DNA of 64,000 nt from JAVKMO01 sp031539345 (GTDB lineage: Bacteria; Bacteroidota; Bacteroidia; Chitinophagales; Chitinophagaceae): assembly GCA_031539345.1 (NCBI GenBank), contig JAVKMO010000003.1, positions 1-64,000 of the forward strand, read 5' to 3'. Shown piece by piece: positions 43,695 to 54,320 of the stretch; the stretch's first letter is position 1; each line of letters starts with the position of its first letter. Below the pieces are notes generated by a model. It was given only the letters and a program-made list of their open reading frames with translations. It searched no databases and was not told the DNA's origin. A program made the position numbers and the translations under genes.

Positions 43695-46598
43695 TTACAT
43701 ACGATTAGATAATAATTGGTTCAGTTCGGCTTCTGTTTTTATTTTCAATTCTCTTGGTTTGCTTCCTTGTGCCGGTCCAACAATACCTAAATATTCTAAT
43801 TGATCCATAATTCTACCTGCACGGTTATAGCCTAATTTTAAATGTCTTTGAATGAGCGAAGTGGAAGCGAGTTGTTTTTGAATAATCAGGCGTGCCGCTT
43901 CTTCAAAATTGGCATCTTGGTCTGCTGGCTCAAATTCTACACTTCCATTTTCAGCTTCTTTTGGGTCAATATATTCTGGCAATAAAAATGCATTATCATA
44001 ACCTTCTTGTGTGCCAATAAAATGGACGATACGTTCTACTTCTGGCGTATCAACAAAAGCACATTGCAAACGTGTAATGTCGCCGTTATGCGAAATGAGC
44101 ATATCTCCCTTGCCTATCAATTGGTCTGCACCGCCTGCGTCTAAGATAGTACGCGAATCAATTTTTGAAGACACTTTGAACGCAATGCGAACAGGAAAAT
44201 TGGCTTTAATAATTCCTGTAATAATATTAACCGAAGGGCGTTGTGTAGCGATAATTAAATGAATGCCTATGGCTCTTGCAAGTTGTGCCAAACGTGCAAT
44301 TGGCATTTCTACTTCTTTGCCTGCCGTCATAATTAAATCTGCAAATTCATCAATCACCAAAACAATAAATGGCAAATATTGGTGTCCTTGTTCTGGGTTC
44401 AATTTATTGTTTAATATTTTTTCGTTGTACTCTTTAATATTTCTTGCTCCTGCATTTTTTAATAAATCATAACGATTGTCCATTTCAATACACAGTGCAT
44501 TGATGGTATAAACAACTTTTTTTGTGTCTGTAATAATCGCATCTTCTTCATTCGGCAACTTAGCGAGATAATGTTTTTCAATTGTTTTGTAAATACTCAA
44601 TTCTACTTTTTTAGGGTCTATCATAACAAACTTCAATTGCGATGGATGTTTTTTCCATAACAATGAAACAAGGATGGTATTGATACCAACAGATTTTCCT
44701 TGCCCTGTTGCACCCGCCATCAAAAGATGAGGCATTGTCGCTAAATCAACAATGTAATTTTTATTATCAATCGTTTTTCCTAAGGCAATGGGTAGCGAGA
44801 ATTTTGTGTTTTTAAACTCTTCAGAACTCACCAAATTCTTCATCGTAACAATTGATTTTTTAGTGTTGGGAACTTCAATTCCAATTGTGCCTTTTCCAGG
44901 AATGGGGGCAATAATCCGAATGCCAAGTGCTGCCAAGCTCAACGCAATATCATCTTCTAAATTTTTAATTTTAGAAATCCGAATGCCTGCCGCAGGTATA
45001 ATTTCATACAAAGTTACCGTAGGCCCTATCGTCGCTTTAATTGAGCTAATCGCAATGTCATAATTACTTAACGTGGTAACAATTTGGTCTTTGTTTTTTT
45101 CTAATTCAACCTTATCAGCAACAATAGATTCATTGTCATAAGTTTCTAATAATTCGCTTGTTTTTGCTGAAGGCATAATAAAATTAGGCAAGCTCAAGGT
45201 AGGGTCAGCAAAGGATTTATGACTTGTTGTGTTTTCGTTATGTTCTGTTTGCGGGGCAGACAAAATCGGAACAAAACTAATTTGTTGTAATGGAGGTTGA
45301 ATATGCAAAACACTTTTTTCAGCAAGAGAATTTGTGTCTGCATCTTGTTGTTGATGAAAGTTTTTTTCTTGATTTTCTTGTTGTTCAAGTAATATTTCTT
45401 GCTCCGCAGAAATGTCAATTTCAAACGTAACGTATTGATTAGGTTTTGGTTTTTCTACAGATGTAATCATTAACTCATGTACTTCAGAATTGAGTTCAAT
45501 CATTTCTTCTTTTACAGGAGTGAGTAAATCTTTTTGCTCTGTTGCAGGCAAATCGCTGTGAGGAAAAACGGTAATCGTATCTTCTCCATATTGCTCATTG
45601 ATAGTTTTTGTATATAATGGTTTATACAGTCCGTTGATGCTGTTTGCATAAGGATTTGCAAGTGTTGGCACAACGTCTTGTTCTAATTGCAAAGCAGGGT
45701 TTAATGGTGCGTGAATGATTGGGTCTGTTGCTGGTTCTACAATCTCAAAGTGCATTGTTGTTTGCTTTTTTTGAGGTTGAGGCAAAGGTTGAAAAGTTGC
45801 GGCACTCATCACATATTCTTGTGCAGAAGGTGGTGTGCTTTCAAACTCGTCTGTTTCTTTCTCTTCTTCTACTATAACAGGTTGTTCTTGTGTTGGTTTT
45901 GTCGGTATGTCAGGAATGACAATATCATCAAAGCCTATTTCAGTATCTTCTATCTTTGTCTTTTTTGTAAAAAGAGAAAGGTTTTTAATGCGACTGAATA
46001 ATGTAAAATTGGGTAGAGCATCTTTTGACGGCAAAGTGAAATTGATATTGTAAATCCAAACGGCATAAATCAAAGGAACGCCAAGCAACATTAAAATTGC
46101 ACCAACAATGCCTAAAGAGTTTTGTATCGAAGCAGCAAGGTTTAATCCCACCGCACCAGCAAGAGGAAAATTAGACGTTGAAAAAAATAAGCCAAAGAAG
46201 ATGCTAAAATAAAACGCACCTACAAGGCTATGAAAAAAGATTTTGCCTACTTGAAAAAATCTTTTTTGAAATAATTTATTGACTCCTAAAGCAAATAATG
46301 GGGCACATAACACAATACAACTTGCTCCAAAACTTTTGTAAAACAAACCATGAGAAAATAAAGCACCATAACGCCCTGTAATATTTTTAACACGAACAGC
46401 CTTAAAAAATAAATTCCATTTTTCTGACAACACAATGTCTTGGTCATCTTTCCATGTAAAAAAATACGACACAAAAGACACAAACAAAAATAATGATAAG
46501 GCAAAAAATAGCAATCCATATAATCTGCCTTTTCGTGTATCGATAGGCGGTGTATTTTTTATTGCTTTCTCTGCTGGCTTGGTTGATTTTTCGGACAT
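43695..46598 (-). CDS. ftsK: DNA translocase FtsK/SpoIIIE
   Basis: Moves chromosomal DNA at the division septum and activates Xer recombination. The 967 residues comprise an N-terminal membrane domain with four or five helices (about 25-190), a Pro/Glu/Gln-rich linker (about 205-500), the RecA-like motor (about 510-880) with Walker A GATGQGKSVGIN and Walker B FIVLVIDEFADLI, and a winged-helix gamma domain at the end (SLIQRHLKLGYNRAGRIM). The linker is of medium length. A Xer-type recombinase is encoded 8 kb away, but there is no evidence that it is the XerCD partner. Confidence 0.95.
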   Translation of the reverse strand: MSEKSTKPAEKAIKNTPPIDTRKGRLYGLLFFALSLFLFVSFVSYFFTWKDDQDIVLSEKWNLFFKAVRVKNITGRYGALFSHGLFYKSFGASCIVLCAPLFALGVNKLFQKRFFQVGKIFFHSLVGAFYFSIFFGLFFSTSNFPLAGAVGLNLAASIQNSLGIVGAILMLLGVPLIYAVWIYNINFTLPSKDALPNFTLFSRIKNLSLFTKKTKIEDTEIGFDDIVIPDIPTKPTQEQPVIVEEEKETDEFESTPPSAQEYVMSAATFQPLPQPQKKQTTMHFEIVEPATDPIIHAPLNPALQLEQDVVPTLANPYANSINGLYKPLYTKTINEQYGEDTITVFPHSDLPATEQKDLLTPVKEEMIELNSEVHELMITSVEKPKPNQYVTFEIDISAEQEILLEQQENQEKNFHQQQDADTNSLAEKSVLHIQPPLQQISFVPILSAPQTEHNENTTSHKSFADPTLSLPNFIMPSAKTSELLETYDNESIVADKVELEKNKDQIVTTLSNYDIAISSIKATIGPTVTLYEIIPAAGIRISKIKNLEDDIALSLAALGIRIIAPIPGKGTIGIEVPNTKKSIVTMKNLVSSEEFKNTKFSLPIALGKTIDNKNYIVDLATMPHLLMAGATGQGKSVGINTILVSLLWKKHPSQLKFVMIDPKKVELSIYKTIEKHYLAKLPNEEDAIITDTKKVVYTINALCIEMDNRYDLLKNAGARNIKEYNEKILNNKLNPEQGHQYLPFIVLVIDEFADLIMTAGKEVEMPIARLAQLARAIGIHLIIATQRPSVNIITGIIKANFPVRIAFKVSSKIDSRTILDAGGADQLIGKGDMLISHNGDITRLQCAFVDTPEVERIVHFIGTQEGYDNAFLLPEYIDPKEAENGSVEFEPADQDANFEEAARLIIQKQLASTSLIQRHLKLGYNRAGRIMDQLEYLGIVGPAQGSKPRELKIKTEAELNQLLSNRM

Positions 46599-46647
46599 AT
46601 TGATAGGTAAACGGTCTTAAGAATAATAAGGGTAAAGAGGAATAATT

Positions 46648-47400
46648 TTAAGGTTGAGCATATTGAAGTTGCAAAATATGATTTTGATAAACGAGGTAAG
46701 AGTTGAAACGTATCATATCACCAGTGTTGTAATAAAAAGATTTTTCATTGAGCCGAATTTCAAGTGGCAAATGACGATGTCCGAAGATGAAATAATCAAT
46801 CGATTCTTTTTGTAAATATTGTTTACAAAATTGAACCAAAAATTCTTTATCATCACCCAAATATGTTTTCTCTTTAATCGAATTGTATTGCCTACTTTTT
46901 GTGCTCCATAAGTTGCCTATCGGCATTAACCAATCAGGATGAAAAAGACGAATAAAAAATGGATACAAGAATTTATTTTTAAAAAAAAATCTTTTCAGAA
47001 ATTTGTATTTCCATTGTTTAGGGCCTATTCCATCACCATGTCCTATCAAAAAGTTCTTGCCCTCAATAATCATTTTTTGCGGTTTAAAATAAACTGTAAC
47101 GCCGAGTTCTTTTTGAAAATAATCTCGTAGCCACATATCATGGTTGCCGACAAAATAATGAATATGAATGCCACTGTCTGCAAGTTGGGCTAAAGTGCCT
47201 AACAGTCTTGTATAGCCTTTAGGAACAGCGTGTTGAAATTCAAACCAGAAATCAAAAATATCACCAAGCAAAAAAATGTCTGTTGCCGTTGGAGCAATGT
47301 TATGCAAGAAAGAAATGATTTTCTTTTCTCTTGCTATGCCTTCTTCTGTTTGATATACAGGCAAATGAAAATCGGACAAAAAATAAACTGCCTGCGACAT
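46648..47400 (-). CDS. lpxH: UDP-2,3-diacylglucosamine diphosphatase LpxH
   Basis: A 250-residue metallophosphoesterase of lipid A synthesis that forms lipid X from UDP-diacylglucosamine. Metal-site motifs are present in order: SDFHLP near residue 9, LLGDIFDFW, GNHD, GHGD and FGHRHLP near the C-terminus. Their spacing follows LpxH and its Bacteroidota homologues rather than LpxI. It stands between ftsK and a convergence-free spacer before the symporter gene. LpxC-FabZ, from the same pathway, is encoded 21 kb away. Confidence 0.85.
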   Translation of the reverse strand: MSQAVYFLSDFHLPVYQTEEGIAREKKIISFLHNIAPTATDIFLLGDIFDFWFEFQHAVPKGYTRLLGTLAQLADSGIHIHYFVGNHDMWLRDYFQKELGVTVYFKPQKMIIEGKNFLIGHGDGIGPKQWKYKFLKRFFFKNKFLYPFFIRLFHPDWLMPIGNLWSTKSRQYNSIKEKTYLGDDKEFLVQFCKQYLQKESIDYFIFGHRHLPLEIRLNEKSFYYNTGDMIRFNSYLVYQNHILQLQYAQP

Positions 47401-47494
47401 GAAAGAATGAAAAAAATAGATCTATAAGGAAAGTCCGAATTTAATAAAAAAGAAAACCTTGCAAAACTCAACAACTAACAATTGATTTTCAAGG

Positions 47495-49084
47495 TTATCG
47501 ATAAATCCAAACAATGACTCCTGTAAGAAATAAAATAATCCAACCAATGGTTCTGTAATTCTGATACCATGGTTTTCCTTGTAATTCTTTTGTGTCTGCA
47601 TTTAAAATTTCTTTTGACCATACAATGTCTTTCAACTCTGCTTCGTCTCTTGGTGTTGTAAAGCGAGAAACGAAAAATACAATAGCAAAGCAAATGACAA
47701 AAAGTATGGGTGCTTGAAATAAAAATGGAAGAGAAACGATGAATGGAACTTTGTATGTATATAAAACAAGGACGATAATTCCCAATACAAAGCCTGTCAT
47801 TAAAGAAACGAATGCGGCTTGTGGAGTAGCACGTTTAGAAAAAATGCCTGCAACAAAAACAGCAACGATAGGCGGCGAAATGAGCGATAATACGGTTTGC
47901 ATATAATCCATCAACGAGCTTGCTTTATCAATTTGTGGTGCCCAGAGTACGGCAATAAACATGAAAATAATCGTAGCAATTTGCCCTGATTTCACTGCAT
48001 TTTTTGAACTCATGTTGGGGTATGCTTTTTGAATAAAATCCATTGTAACCAATGTGCTTGCAGAGTTGAGCGTAGCGCTTACGGCAGAAGACATAGCTGC
48101 AAGAAAGCCAGCAACTGTAAGCCCAATTAAGCCAACGGGTAAATATTCAAATATAAATCTTGGAAATACTTCACTGCTATTTTTTAAATCTGGGAGTAAT
48201 TTCAAGGCAATAATGCCAGGAAAAACGAGGAGGAATAATACGGGCAATTTTAAGAAGGCGGCAAACATGGCTCCCTTTCTTCCTTCATCAATATTTTTTG
48301 CACTCAATGCGCGTTGCACAATAAATTGATTATTACACCAAAAATAAAATCCCAACATTGGTACGCCCAATACTAAACCTAACCATGGCATACTTGTGTT
48401 AGAATTGGGTAAAATGAGGTGCATAAAATGGTCGCCTTTTTGTTCGGCAGTTTGTACAATATGTGTCCAGTCTCCGCCTTTAATAAATACAATAACGGCA
48501 AGTACAATAGCAGAAAAAAGTAAGATGATTGTATTGATTACTTCTGTTTGCATCACACTGCTAAGTCCTCCAAAGGTGGTATAAGAGGCTGCAAAAATTC
48601 CCAAAGCTCCAACAATAAGATAGGGGTTTACATTTCCGCCAATGACAAAAGAAATCGTTTTATATCCTGCATATAATGTTCCTGCTGTGTCTATAAATAT
48701 ATTTCCAACAAGCGTAATGAACGAAAAATAATAGCGACTGCGTACATCAAAACGTTTTTCAAAATATTGCGGTATGGTATAAATGCCACTTTTAATATAA
48801 AAGGGAAGAATGAAAACACAAAAAATAAACAAGACTACGCTTGCCATCCATTCATAATTAAAAACCGATATGCCATTGTTGTAAGCTGCACCAGGTATTG
48901 CTACAAGTGAATTACTCGAAATGTTAGCAGCAAACATGGACAGTCCAATAACGGGCCAAGTCATACTTTTTCCACCTAAAAAATATTCTTCAGAGGTGCC
49001 GCTCTTTCCTTTTTTAATACCATAAATAATAATACCAATAATGTAAATAAGTATGATAACAATATCTATCCAAGAGAGATGCAT
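47495..49084 (-). CDS. Sodium:solute symporter (SSS family)
   Basis: A 529-residue transporter with 13-14 predicted membrane helices of the LeuT-like fold. The N-terminus is like that of sodium/glucose-type SSS members (GTSEEYFLGGKSMTWPVIGLSMFAANIS), and the helix 8-9 region holds AAMSSAVSATLNSASTLVTMD, the sodium-binding segment. Likely substrates are a sugar, inositol or sialic acid, but none can be chosen. Flanking genes (lpxH and htpG) give no hint. It appears to be transcribed alone. Confidence 0.88.
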   Translation of the reverse strand: MHLSWIDIVIILIYIIGIIIYGIKKGKSGTSEEYFLGGKSMTWPVIGLSMFAANISSNSLVAIPGAAYNNGISVFNYEWMASVVLFIFCVFILPFYIKSGIYTIPQYFEKRFDVRSRYYFSFITLVGNIFIDTAGTLYAGYKTISFVIGGNVNPYLIVGALGIFAASYTTFGGLSSVMQTEVINTIILLFSAIVLAVIVFIKGGDWTHIVQTAEQKGDHFMHLILPNSNTSMPWLGLVLGVPMLGFYFWCNNQFIVQRALSAKNIDEGRKGAMFAAFLKLPVLFLLVFPGIIALKLLPDLKNSSEVFPRFIFEYLPVGLIGLTVAGFLAAMSSAVSATLNSASTLVTMDFIQKAYPNMSSKNAVKSGQIATIIFMFIAVLWAPQIDKASSLMDYMQTVLSLISPPIVAVFVAGIFSKRATPQAAFVSLMTGFVLGIIVLVLYTYKVPFIVSLPFLFQAPILFVICFAIVFFVSRFTTPRDEAELKDIVWSKEILNADTKELQGKPWYQNYRTIGWIILFLTGVIVWIYR

Positions 49085-49148
49085 AAAAGAGGTGATTAAA
49101 TTAAAAAAAATAAAGTTATTTTTTATCTGCTAGGATTCTTTGCAAAAC

Positions 49149-50984
49149 CTATTGCAAAGAAATACTTGCATTCAATAAACTCAAATTGTGTTGAATAAAG
49201 TTGGTCAAGTCTGTTCCTTTTAAAAGTCCTTGCGAAAGCAAAGCGAGGTCTAATAAATTTCGTGCTGTTGCTTGTTGTGCAGGAGCGTCTTTATCGTCTA
49301 AAATTTTTCTCATTAATGGGTGATTGCCATTCAATGTAAGTGTTATTTCACTTGGCATTTCTGCATAAAATTTTGACATTCCGCCACCCATCGCCCCCAT
49401 TTCTTTCATGCGTCTCATCCACTCTGCTTGCGTTGCAATAATAGGAGCTTGCGTTGTGCTTAGTCCTTTAATTTCAAATTTCAACACCAATTGATCAACT
49501 TTAAAATCAAATATTTTTTTCAATGATTCTTGTTCCTCATTGCCCAATACACATTCTTTGTCTTCGCTTGTTTGAATTAAATTTTCAACAATATCAGCAT
49601 CAATTCTTTTGAACTGCAAATCATTCCATTTGATTTCTATGTTATTGATAAACGCAGTATCAACAAGGCTTTCCATTTTCATAATTTTATAGCCTTGAGT
49701 ATGTGCTGCTTGAATATACGTGTCTTGTTGGACAGGGTTATTGGTATAAAGCACAACGAGTTTATTTTCTTTATTTGTTTGCAGTGCTTGTGTTTCTGCC
49801 TTCCATTCATCTAAGGTGTAGAATTTATTTTCTTTCACGTCTTGAAACAAGGTGAATTTTTGCGCTCGCTCTAAAAATTTATCATCTGTCATCATACCAT
49901 ATTTCATAAACAAATTCAAGTAATCCCACTTGTTTTGAAATTCTGTTCTGTCGGTTTTAAATAACTCCTCTAATTTGTCGGCTACTTTTTTTGTAATATG
50001 AGCGTTAATTTTTTTCAGATTAGGGTCGCCTTGCAAATAGCTTCTACTCACGTTCAAAGGAATGTCTGGCGAATCAATTACGCCGTGTAAAAGCATTAAA
50101 AATTCTGGCACAATATCTTTTACTTCATCTGTTACATACACTTGATTGCAATACAAATTGATTTTGTCTTTTTGTATTTCATAACTCTGTTTAATTAAAG
50201 GAAAATAAAGAATGCCCGTAAGGTGAAACGGATAATCGACATTCAAATGAATCCAAAACAAAGGTGGTTCGTTATACGGATATAATTTTTTGTAAAAATC
50301 TTGATAGTCTTGCGTGGTTAAGTCACTTGGTTTTTTTATCCAAATAGGGTTTGTATCATTAACTTGTTTGTCTTCAAAAAAAATGGGTATGGGTAAAAAC
50401 TTACAGAATTTTTCCAAAATACCTTGTATCTTTTGAGGTTCTAAAAACTCTTCACTATCTCCATTCAGGTGTAAAATAATGTCTGTGCCTCTTTTCTCTT
50501 TTTCTATTGTTTGGATTGTAAATTCAGTGCTACCATCACATTCCCAGGCCACTGCTGGCTTGTCGGTTTGAAAACTTTTTGTGTGAATGGCAACTTTATC
50601 ACTAACCATAAATCCACTATAAAAACCAAGACCAAAATGTCCGATCATGTTGGTTTCTGATTGTCCTTGATATTTTTTCACAAATTCTTCTGCACCAGAA
50701 AAAGCAACTTGATTGATATATTTATCAACCTCTTCTTCTGTCATGCCGATACCAACATCAGAAATGGTAAGCGTTTTTTTTTCTTTATCAATTTTAATAT
50801 GAATGGCAAGTTCGCCTAATTCTCCTTTTGCTTCGCCGAGGTTGGTTAGTGTTTTTAATTTTTGTGTAGCATCAATAGCATTGCTAATCAATTCACGTAA
50901 AAAAATTTCGTGTTCGTTGTATAAGAACTTTTTAATGATAGGAAAAATGTTTTCAGAATGAACCCTAATGTTGCCTTTTTGCAT
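49149..50984 (-). CDS. htpG: Chaperone HtpG (Hsp90)
   Basis: ATP-dependent chaperone of 611 residues acting in the cytosol. The N-terminal GHKL ATPase shows ELISNAIDATQKL (ATP/Mg residue Asn), DVGIGMTEEEV and GHFGLGFYSGFMV. The middle domain follows with PLNVSRSYLQGDPNLKKI, and the C-terminal dimerisation domain is shorter than in E. coli. The usual RELISNASDA appears here as NAIDA. It is followed by a gene for an unknown membrane protein upstream on the same strand. Confidence 0.95.
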   Translation of the reverse strand: MQKGNIRVHSENIFPIIKKFLYNEHEIFLRELISNAIDATQKLKTLTNLGEAKGELGELAIHIKIDKEKKTLTISDVGIGMTEEEVDKYINQVAFSGAEEFVKKYQGQSETNMIGHFGLGFYSGFMVSDKVAIHTKSFQTDKPAVAWECDGSTEFTIQTIEKEKRGTDIILHLNGDSEEFLEPQKIQGILEKFCKFLPIPIFFEDKQVNDTNPIWIKKPSDLTTQDYQDFYKKLYPYNEPPLFWIHLNVDYPFHLTGILYFPLIKQSYEIQKDKINLYCNQVYVTDEVKDIVPEFLMLLHGVIDSPDIPLNVSRSYLQGDPNLKKINAHITKKVADKLEELFKTDRTEFQNKWDYLNLFMKYGMMTDDKFLERAQKFTLFQDVKENKFYTLDEWKAETQALQTNKENKLVVLYTNNPVQQDTYIQAAHTQGYKIMKMESLVDTAFINNIEIKWNDLQFKRIDADIVENLIQTSEDKECVLGNEEQESLKKIFDFKVDQLVLKFEIKGLSTTQAPIIATQAEWMRRMKEMGAMGGGMSKFYAEMPSEITLTLNGNHPLMRKILDDKDAPAQQATARNLLDLALLSQGLLKGTDLTNFIQHNLSLLNASISLQ

Positions 50985-51050
50985 AAAATAAAAAATGGTT
51001 TAGTATAAAAATAAAGTGGTGTATTATGAGTTGAATAAAGTGTGCAATAT

Positions 51051-51905
51051 TTATTTTTTTTCTTGTAATGATTTTATTCTTCCTCCTACAAAGAAATTAT
51101 GAAAAGACACAACGCCAATAGCATAAAGACAAGTAAAAATTGCTAAAATGCCATTCCAATAAACAGGTGCTGTAAGAGAAAGGCGGATAAAAATGGTGAT
51201 TAATACAAATGCCGAATAACGAAACACGTCAGGAAAATGAATAACATAACGAAAGGCAATGAGCATAAAAAATAAATCTGCTAAAATCAATACAACGTAA
51301 AAATTATTAAACGAATATTTCAGTTCTCCGCTTTGTATGCTTTGTATCGTTACAATACCTGTTGCCGCCGCAAGAATAAAAAGAACAGAAAGGGCGATGA
51401 GTTTTTTAATTACGATAAATTTTTGCGTGTCTTCAGCAAGGACTGAAATTGGTCTATGCTTTTGAATTTTGTAATAAAACGCTAAACATAAAAAGAGGAG
51501 TAAAGCACTTACGCCGTCAGCAATCATTTTTAAAACCGCATCATTTGAAAAATCTAATTGATGGATAAGGTCAATTTTTGAAAATTCTTTAAACGCAGAA
51601 CGTAATAAAATGAGGCATAAAATTTCAAATTGCTTTCCAATTGAATTGGCAATAGATTGAGGAATCACAAAAACAAGGCTGATCATTTCTAATAAAAGAA
51701 GAAACGAAAAAGACATATTGATGCAAGAATAAAATCCGATATGTTCTTGATAAGGAAAAAAATAATATCCTATTGTATAATTGATTACTGCAATGCCCAG
51801 AAAAAAAACAAAGATGACAATCAATGCCAAGCTAAAGAAGCGATTGGCTTTTTTACTTTCCCAAAACAGTGCCAACTGATCAAAAAATTGTATTGCAATA
51901 TTCAT
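51051..51905 (-). CDS. Polytopic membrane protein, unknown function
   Basis: A 284-residue protein with about eight hydrophobic segments (about 22-48, 62-85, 90-105, 130-148, 165-185, 200-220, 230-250 and 252-272). No conserved catalytic motif is apparent. Charged patches such as FWESKKANRF near the N-terminus and GGRIKSLQEKK at the C-terminus probably face the cytosol. It follows the sugar transferase gene by 35 bp in the same direction, so a link to polysaccharide export is possible, but this is only proximity. I do not recognise the family. Confidence 0.6.
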   Translation of the reverse strand: MNIAIQFFDQLALFWESKKANRFFSLALIVIFVFFLGIAVINYTIGYYFFPYQEHIGFYSCINMSFSFLLLLEMISLVFVIPQSIANSIGKQFEILCLILLRSAFKEFSKIDLIHQLDFSNDAVLKMIADGVSALLLFLCLAFYYKIQKHRPISVLAEDTQKFIVIKKLIALSVLFILAAATGIVTIQSIQSGELKYSFNNFYVVLILADLFFMLIAFRYVIHFPDVFRYSAFVLITIFIRLSLTAPVYWNGILAIFTCLYAIGVVSFHNFFVGGRIKSLQEKK

Positions 51906-51940
51906 GCCATTTTATTTTAACCACAAAACTAAACAGTATC

Positions 51941-53365
51941 TCATTTTCCTTTTCCTTGTAACACAACACGAAGAGTTCCAAGTAGGACACGAAAATCTAA
52001 TAACAAAGAAATATTTTCAATATAAATTAAATCGTATCGAATGCGTTCTTTCATTTCTTCTACATTAGAAGCATAGCCATAACGCACCATGCCCAAGGAG
52101 GAAAGTCCGGGCTTGACGCGTAATATCAAATTTGTAAAAGGAATGTCACTTTCTTCTAATTGTTCAATAAAAAATTTTCTTTCTGGTCGTGGTCCAATCA
52201 AACTCATATCGCCTTTCAACACATTCCAAAATTGTGGCCACTCATCGATTCTCCATTTTCGCATACGTCTTCCAAATTGGGTAGTTCTATTGTCATTATT
52301 TTGGGCTAATTGAGGTGTATTTTTTTTCTCTGCATTGACACGCATCGACCTAAATTTGTAAATAGAAAATGGCATTTGTTTGTAGCCAATACGTTCTTGT
52401 TTATAGAAAATTGGGCCAGGCGAAGACAAGCGTACGCGTATCATAATATAGATGAATGCTGGCGACAAACAGAGGAGTGTCATTGCCGAAACCACAATAT
52501 CAATGAGACGTTTTGTTTTATACTCCCATTCTGGCATCAGTTCTAAATGTACGTCTATAAGGTCTAAGCCAAGTATGTTATTGGGTTTTACATTACCAAC
52601 AAGAATATCTAAAATATCTGGCACAATTTTTAATTGAACATGAAGGGGTGCAAGTATGTTAAAACAAGTCGATAAAAATAAAGAGTCCTTATTGGTTAAA
52701 TTAACAATAACGATGTTGATGTTTTTTTGCGTAATGATTTCCGTCAAGTGTTCCATATTTCCGATATAAGAACTTTCATTAAACACTTGTTGGTTACTCA
52801 CCGCACCAACTAATTCATACCCCTTCATATCAATTAACCCCACTCTATTATATGCTTGTAAAAAATCAAATGGTTTTTTTTTGTCGCTAATAACAAGCAA
52901 TTTAAAAGGCGTTTGGCTATGTTGTAAAACCTCTTTTATTTTTTTTATAAATAAAACCCGTGCAATAAAAACCGACAATAATTGAATGATGTAAAAACTT
53001 GCAATTGCCAAATAATAATAAGAAAAATCGACGTATGGATTTTCAATGTCGTTGATAAAAATGACAAAGAAAATAACAACACAACCAAGCATTGTTGTGT
53101 TTACTAAGCGATTAAATTCTGTGAATTTTGTTTTGATGAAGAGTTGATTGTAATGACCTGAAAAATAATACAACCCCACCCATGCCATAGGCAAACAAAT
53201 TGACTCGATAATATAAATGTCTCGCATACCAAAACAGTCAGACAGACTAACTGTATTATGCAAAAAATACACTCTTAACAAATAAGTGATTTGCCACGCC
53301 AAAAAAGAAAAAGCAAAATCTAAAAGTAAAATCCATCTTAAATTTTGGCGAGACAACTGCAACAT
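51941..53365 (-). CDS. Polyprenyl-phosphate hexose-1-phosphate transferase (initiating sugar transferase)
   Basis: A 474-residue enzyme like WbaP/WcaJ: four or five N-terminal membrane helices (about 10-135), a central Rossmann-like region (about 150-265), one re-entrant hydrophobic segment (about 290-315) and the catalytic domain. The latter shows SSPGPIFYKQERIGYKQMPF, IYKFRSMR, and WRIDEWPQFWNVLKGDMSLIGPRPE split across the last 120 residues. It loads the first sugar phosphate onto undecaprenyl phosphate for O-antigen or exopolysaccharide. No polymerase or flippase gene is adjacent in the window. Confidence 0.9.
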   Translation of the reverse strand: MLQLSRQNLRWILLLDFAFSFLAWQITYLLRVYFLHNTVSLSDCFGMRDIYIIESICLPMAWVGLYYFSGHYNQLFIKTKFTEFNRLVNTTMLGCVVIFFVIFINDIENPYVDFSYYYLAIASFYIIQLLSVFIARVLFIKKIKEVLQHSQTPFKLLVISDKKKPFDFLQAYNRVGLIDMKGYELVGAVSNQQVFNESSYIGNMEHLTEIITQKNINIVIVNLTNKDSLFLSTCFNILAPLHVQLKIVPDILDILVGNVKPNNILGLDLIDVHLELMPEWEYKTKRLIDIVVSAMTLLCLSPAFIYIMIRVRLSSPGPIFYKQERIGYKQMPFSIYKFRSMRVNAEKKNTPQLAQNNDNRTTQFGRRMRKWRIDEWPQFWNVLKGDMSLIGPRPERKFFIEQLEESDIPFTNLILRVKPGLSSLGMVRYGYASNVEEMKERIRYDLIYIENISLLLDFRVLLGTLRVVLQGKGK

Positions 53366-53415
53366 GAATACAATATTTCTAAATGATATTTCTAAATGCT
53401 GTAAATATACAAAGA

Positions 53416-54315
53416 CTATGCTTTGGGGTGAAATTTTTTATGAATTTCTTTTAACCTATCTATACTATGATGCGTATAAACTTGTGTCGCAGCGAGACTC
53501 GCATGCCCTAACAATTCTTTTACAGCATTTAAGTCTGCACCATTTTGTAATAAGTGTGTTGCAATGCTATGGCGCAAAATATGAGGGCTTTTTTTCTCAA
53601 TACTCGTTACATTATGCAATTGTTTTTTGACCAACAGATAAACATATTTTACGTAAATCGGTTTGCCTGATGCCTGAATAAAAAAAACATCATTCATGTC
53701 AACTACTTGAATTTCGTTTTTCAAATTGATGTAGTGTTTGAGTTGTTCAATCAGATTTTTGTGCAAAGGAATGATGCGTTGCTTGTTTCCTTTTCCCCAA
53801 AATTTAATCATTTGATTAGACAAATCGACATGACTATTTTTTAAATTCGTCAGCTCTGCAACACGCATTCCTGTTGCATAAAATAACTCTATAATTAAAT
53901 GTTCAAAGCAATGTGTAAAATCTGTTGGTGCATTTTTCTGTACTGCAAACAAAGCATTCATGTCTTTTTCTTCTACATATTGCACTAAACGTTTGGGCGT
54001 TTTAAGGGCAACAATAGTTGTTAAAGGATTACTTATGATTTGTTTTGTTTTTAATGCGTATTTAAAAAATGAACGAAGTGTGGAAATTTTCCTATTCACT
54101 GTTTTAGACGACATCTCATCTTTTTTCAAACTTGCCAACCACGTTCTGATAAAAGTAGGTTGAATATTTTGTAATGTAATTTCGGCACCAAATTGGTGAG
54201 CAATAAAAACAGAAAATTGTTGCAAATCGTTTTTATATGAAAGCGACGTATGAACCGAATATCTTTTTTCGTTTTGAATAAATTGTAAAAAAGCATCTAT
54301 CGCTGGAGAAAGCAT
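53416..54315 (-). CDS. Tyrosine recombinase XerC/XerD-like
   Basis: A 299-residue phage-integrase-family recombinase with an N-terminal SAM-like core-binding domain (about 1-90) and a catalytic domain. The catalytic residues are in place: R in YATGMRVAELTNL, K in FWGKGNKQRIIPL, HxxR in PHILRHSIATHLL, the GH of ELLGHASL and the nucleophile Y in TQVYTHHS. Length and motifs fit the housekeeping XerC/D that resolves chromosome dimers at dif. No attachment site, transposase or phage gene is near. It follows the LPP20-like gene by 5 bp. Confidence 0.88.
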   Translation of the reverse strand: MLSPAIDAFLQFIQNEKRYSVHTSLSYKNDLQQFSVFIAHQFGAEITLQNIQPTFIRTWLASLKKDEMSSKTVNRKISTLRSFFKYALKTKQIISNPLTTIVALKTPKRLVQYVEEKDMNALFAVQKNAPTDFTHCFEHLIIELFYATGMRVAELTNLKNSHVDLSNQMIKFWGKGNKQRIIPLHKNLIEQLKHYINLKNEIQVVDMNDVFFIQASGKPIYVKYVYLLVKKQLHNVTSIEKKSPHILRHSIATHLLQNGADLNAVKELLGHASLAATQVYTHHSIDRLKEIHKKFHPKA

Positions 54316-54320
54316 TTGTT

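Noticed and set aside
53416..54315. Integrase of an integrative element
   Set aside because: The recombinase has the size and motifs of housekeeping XerC/D, and no tRNA gene, attachment repeats or mobility genes lie around it.
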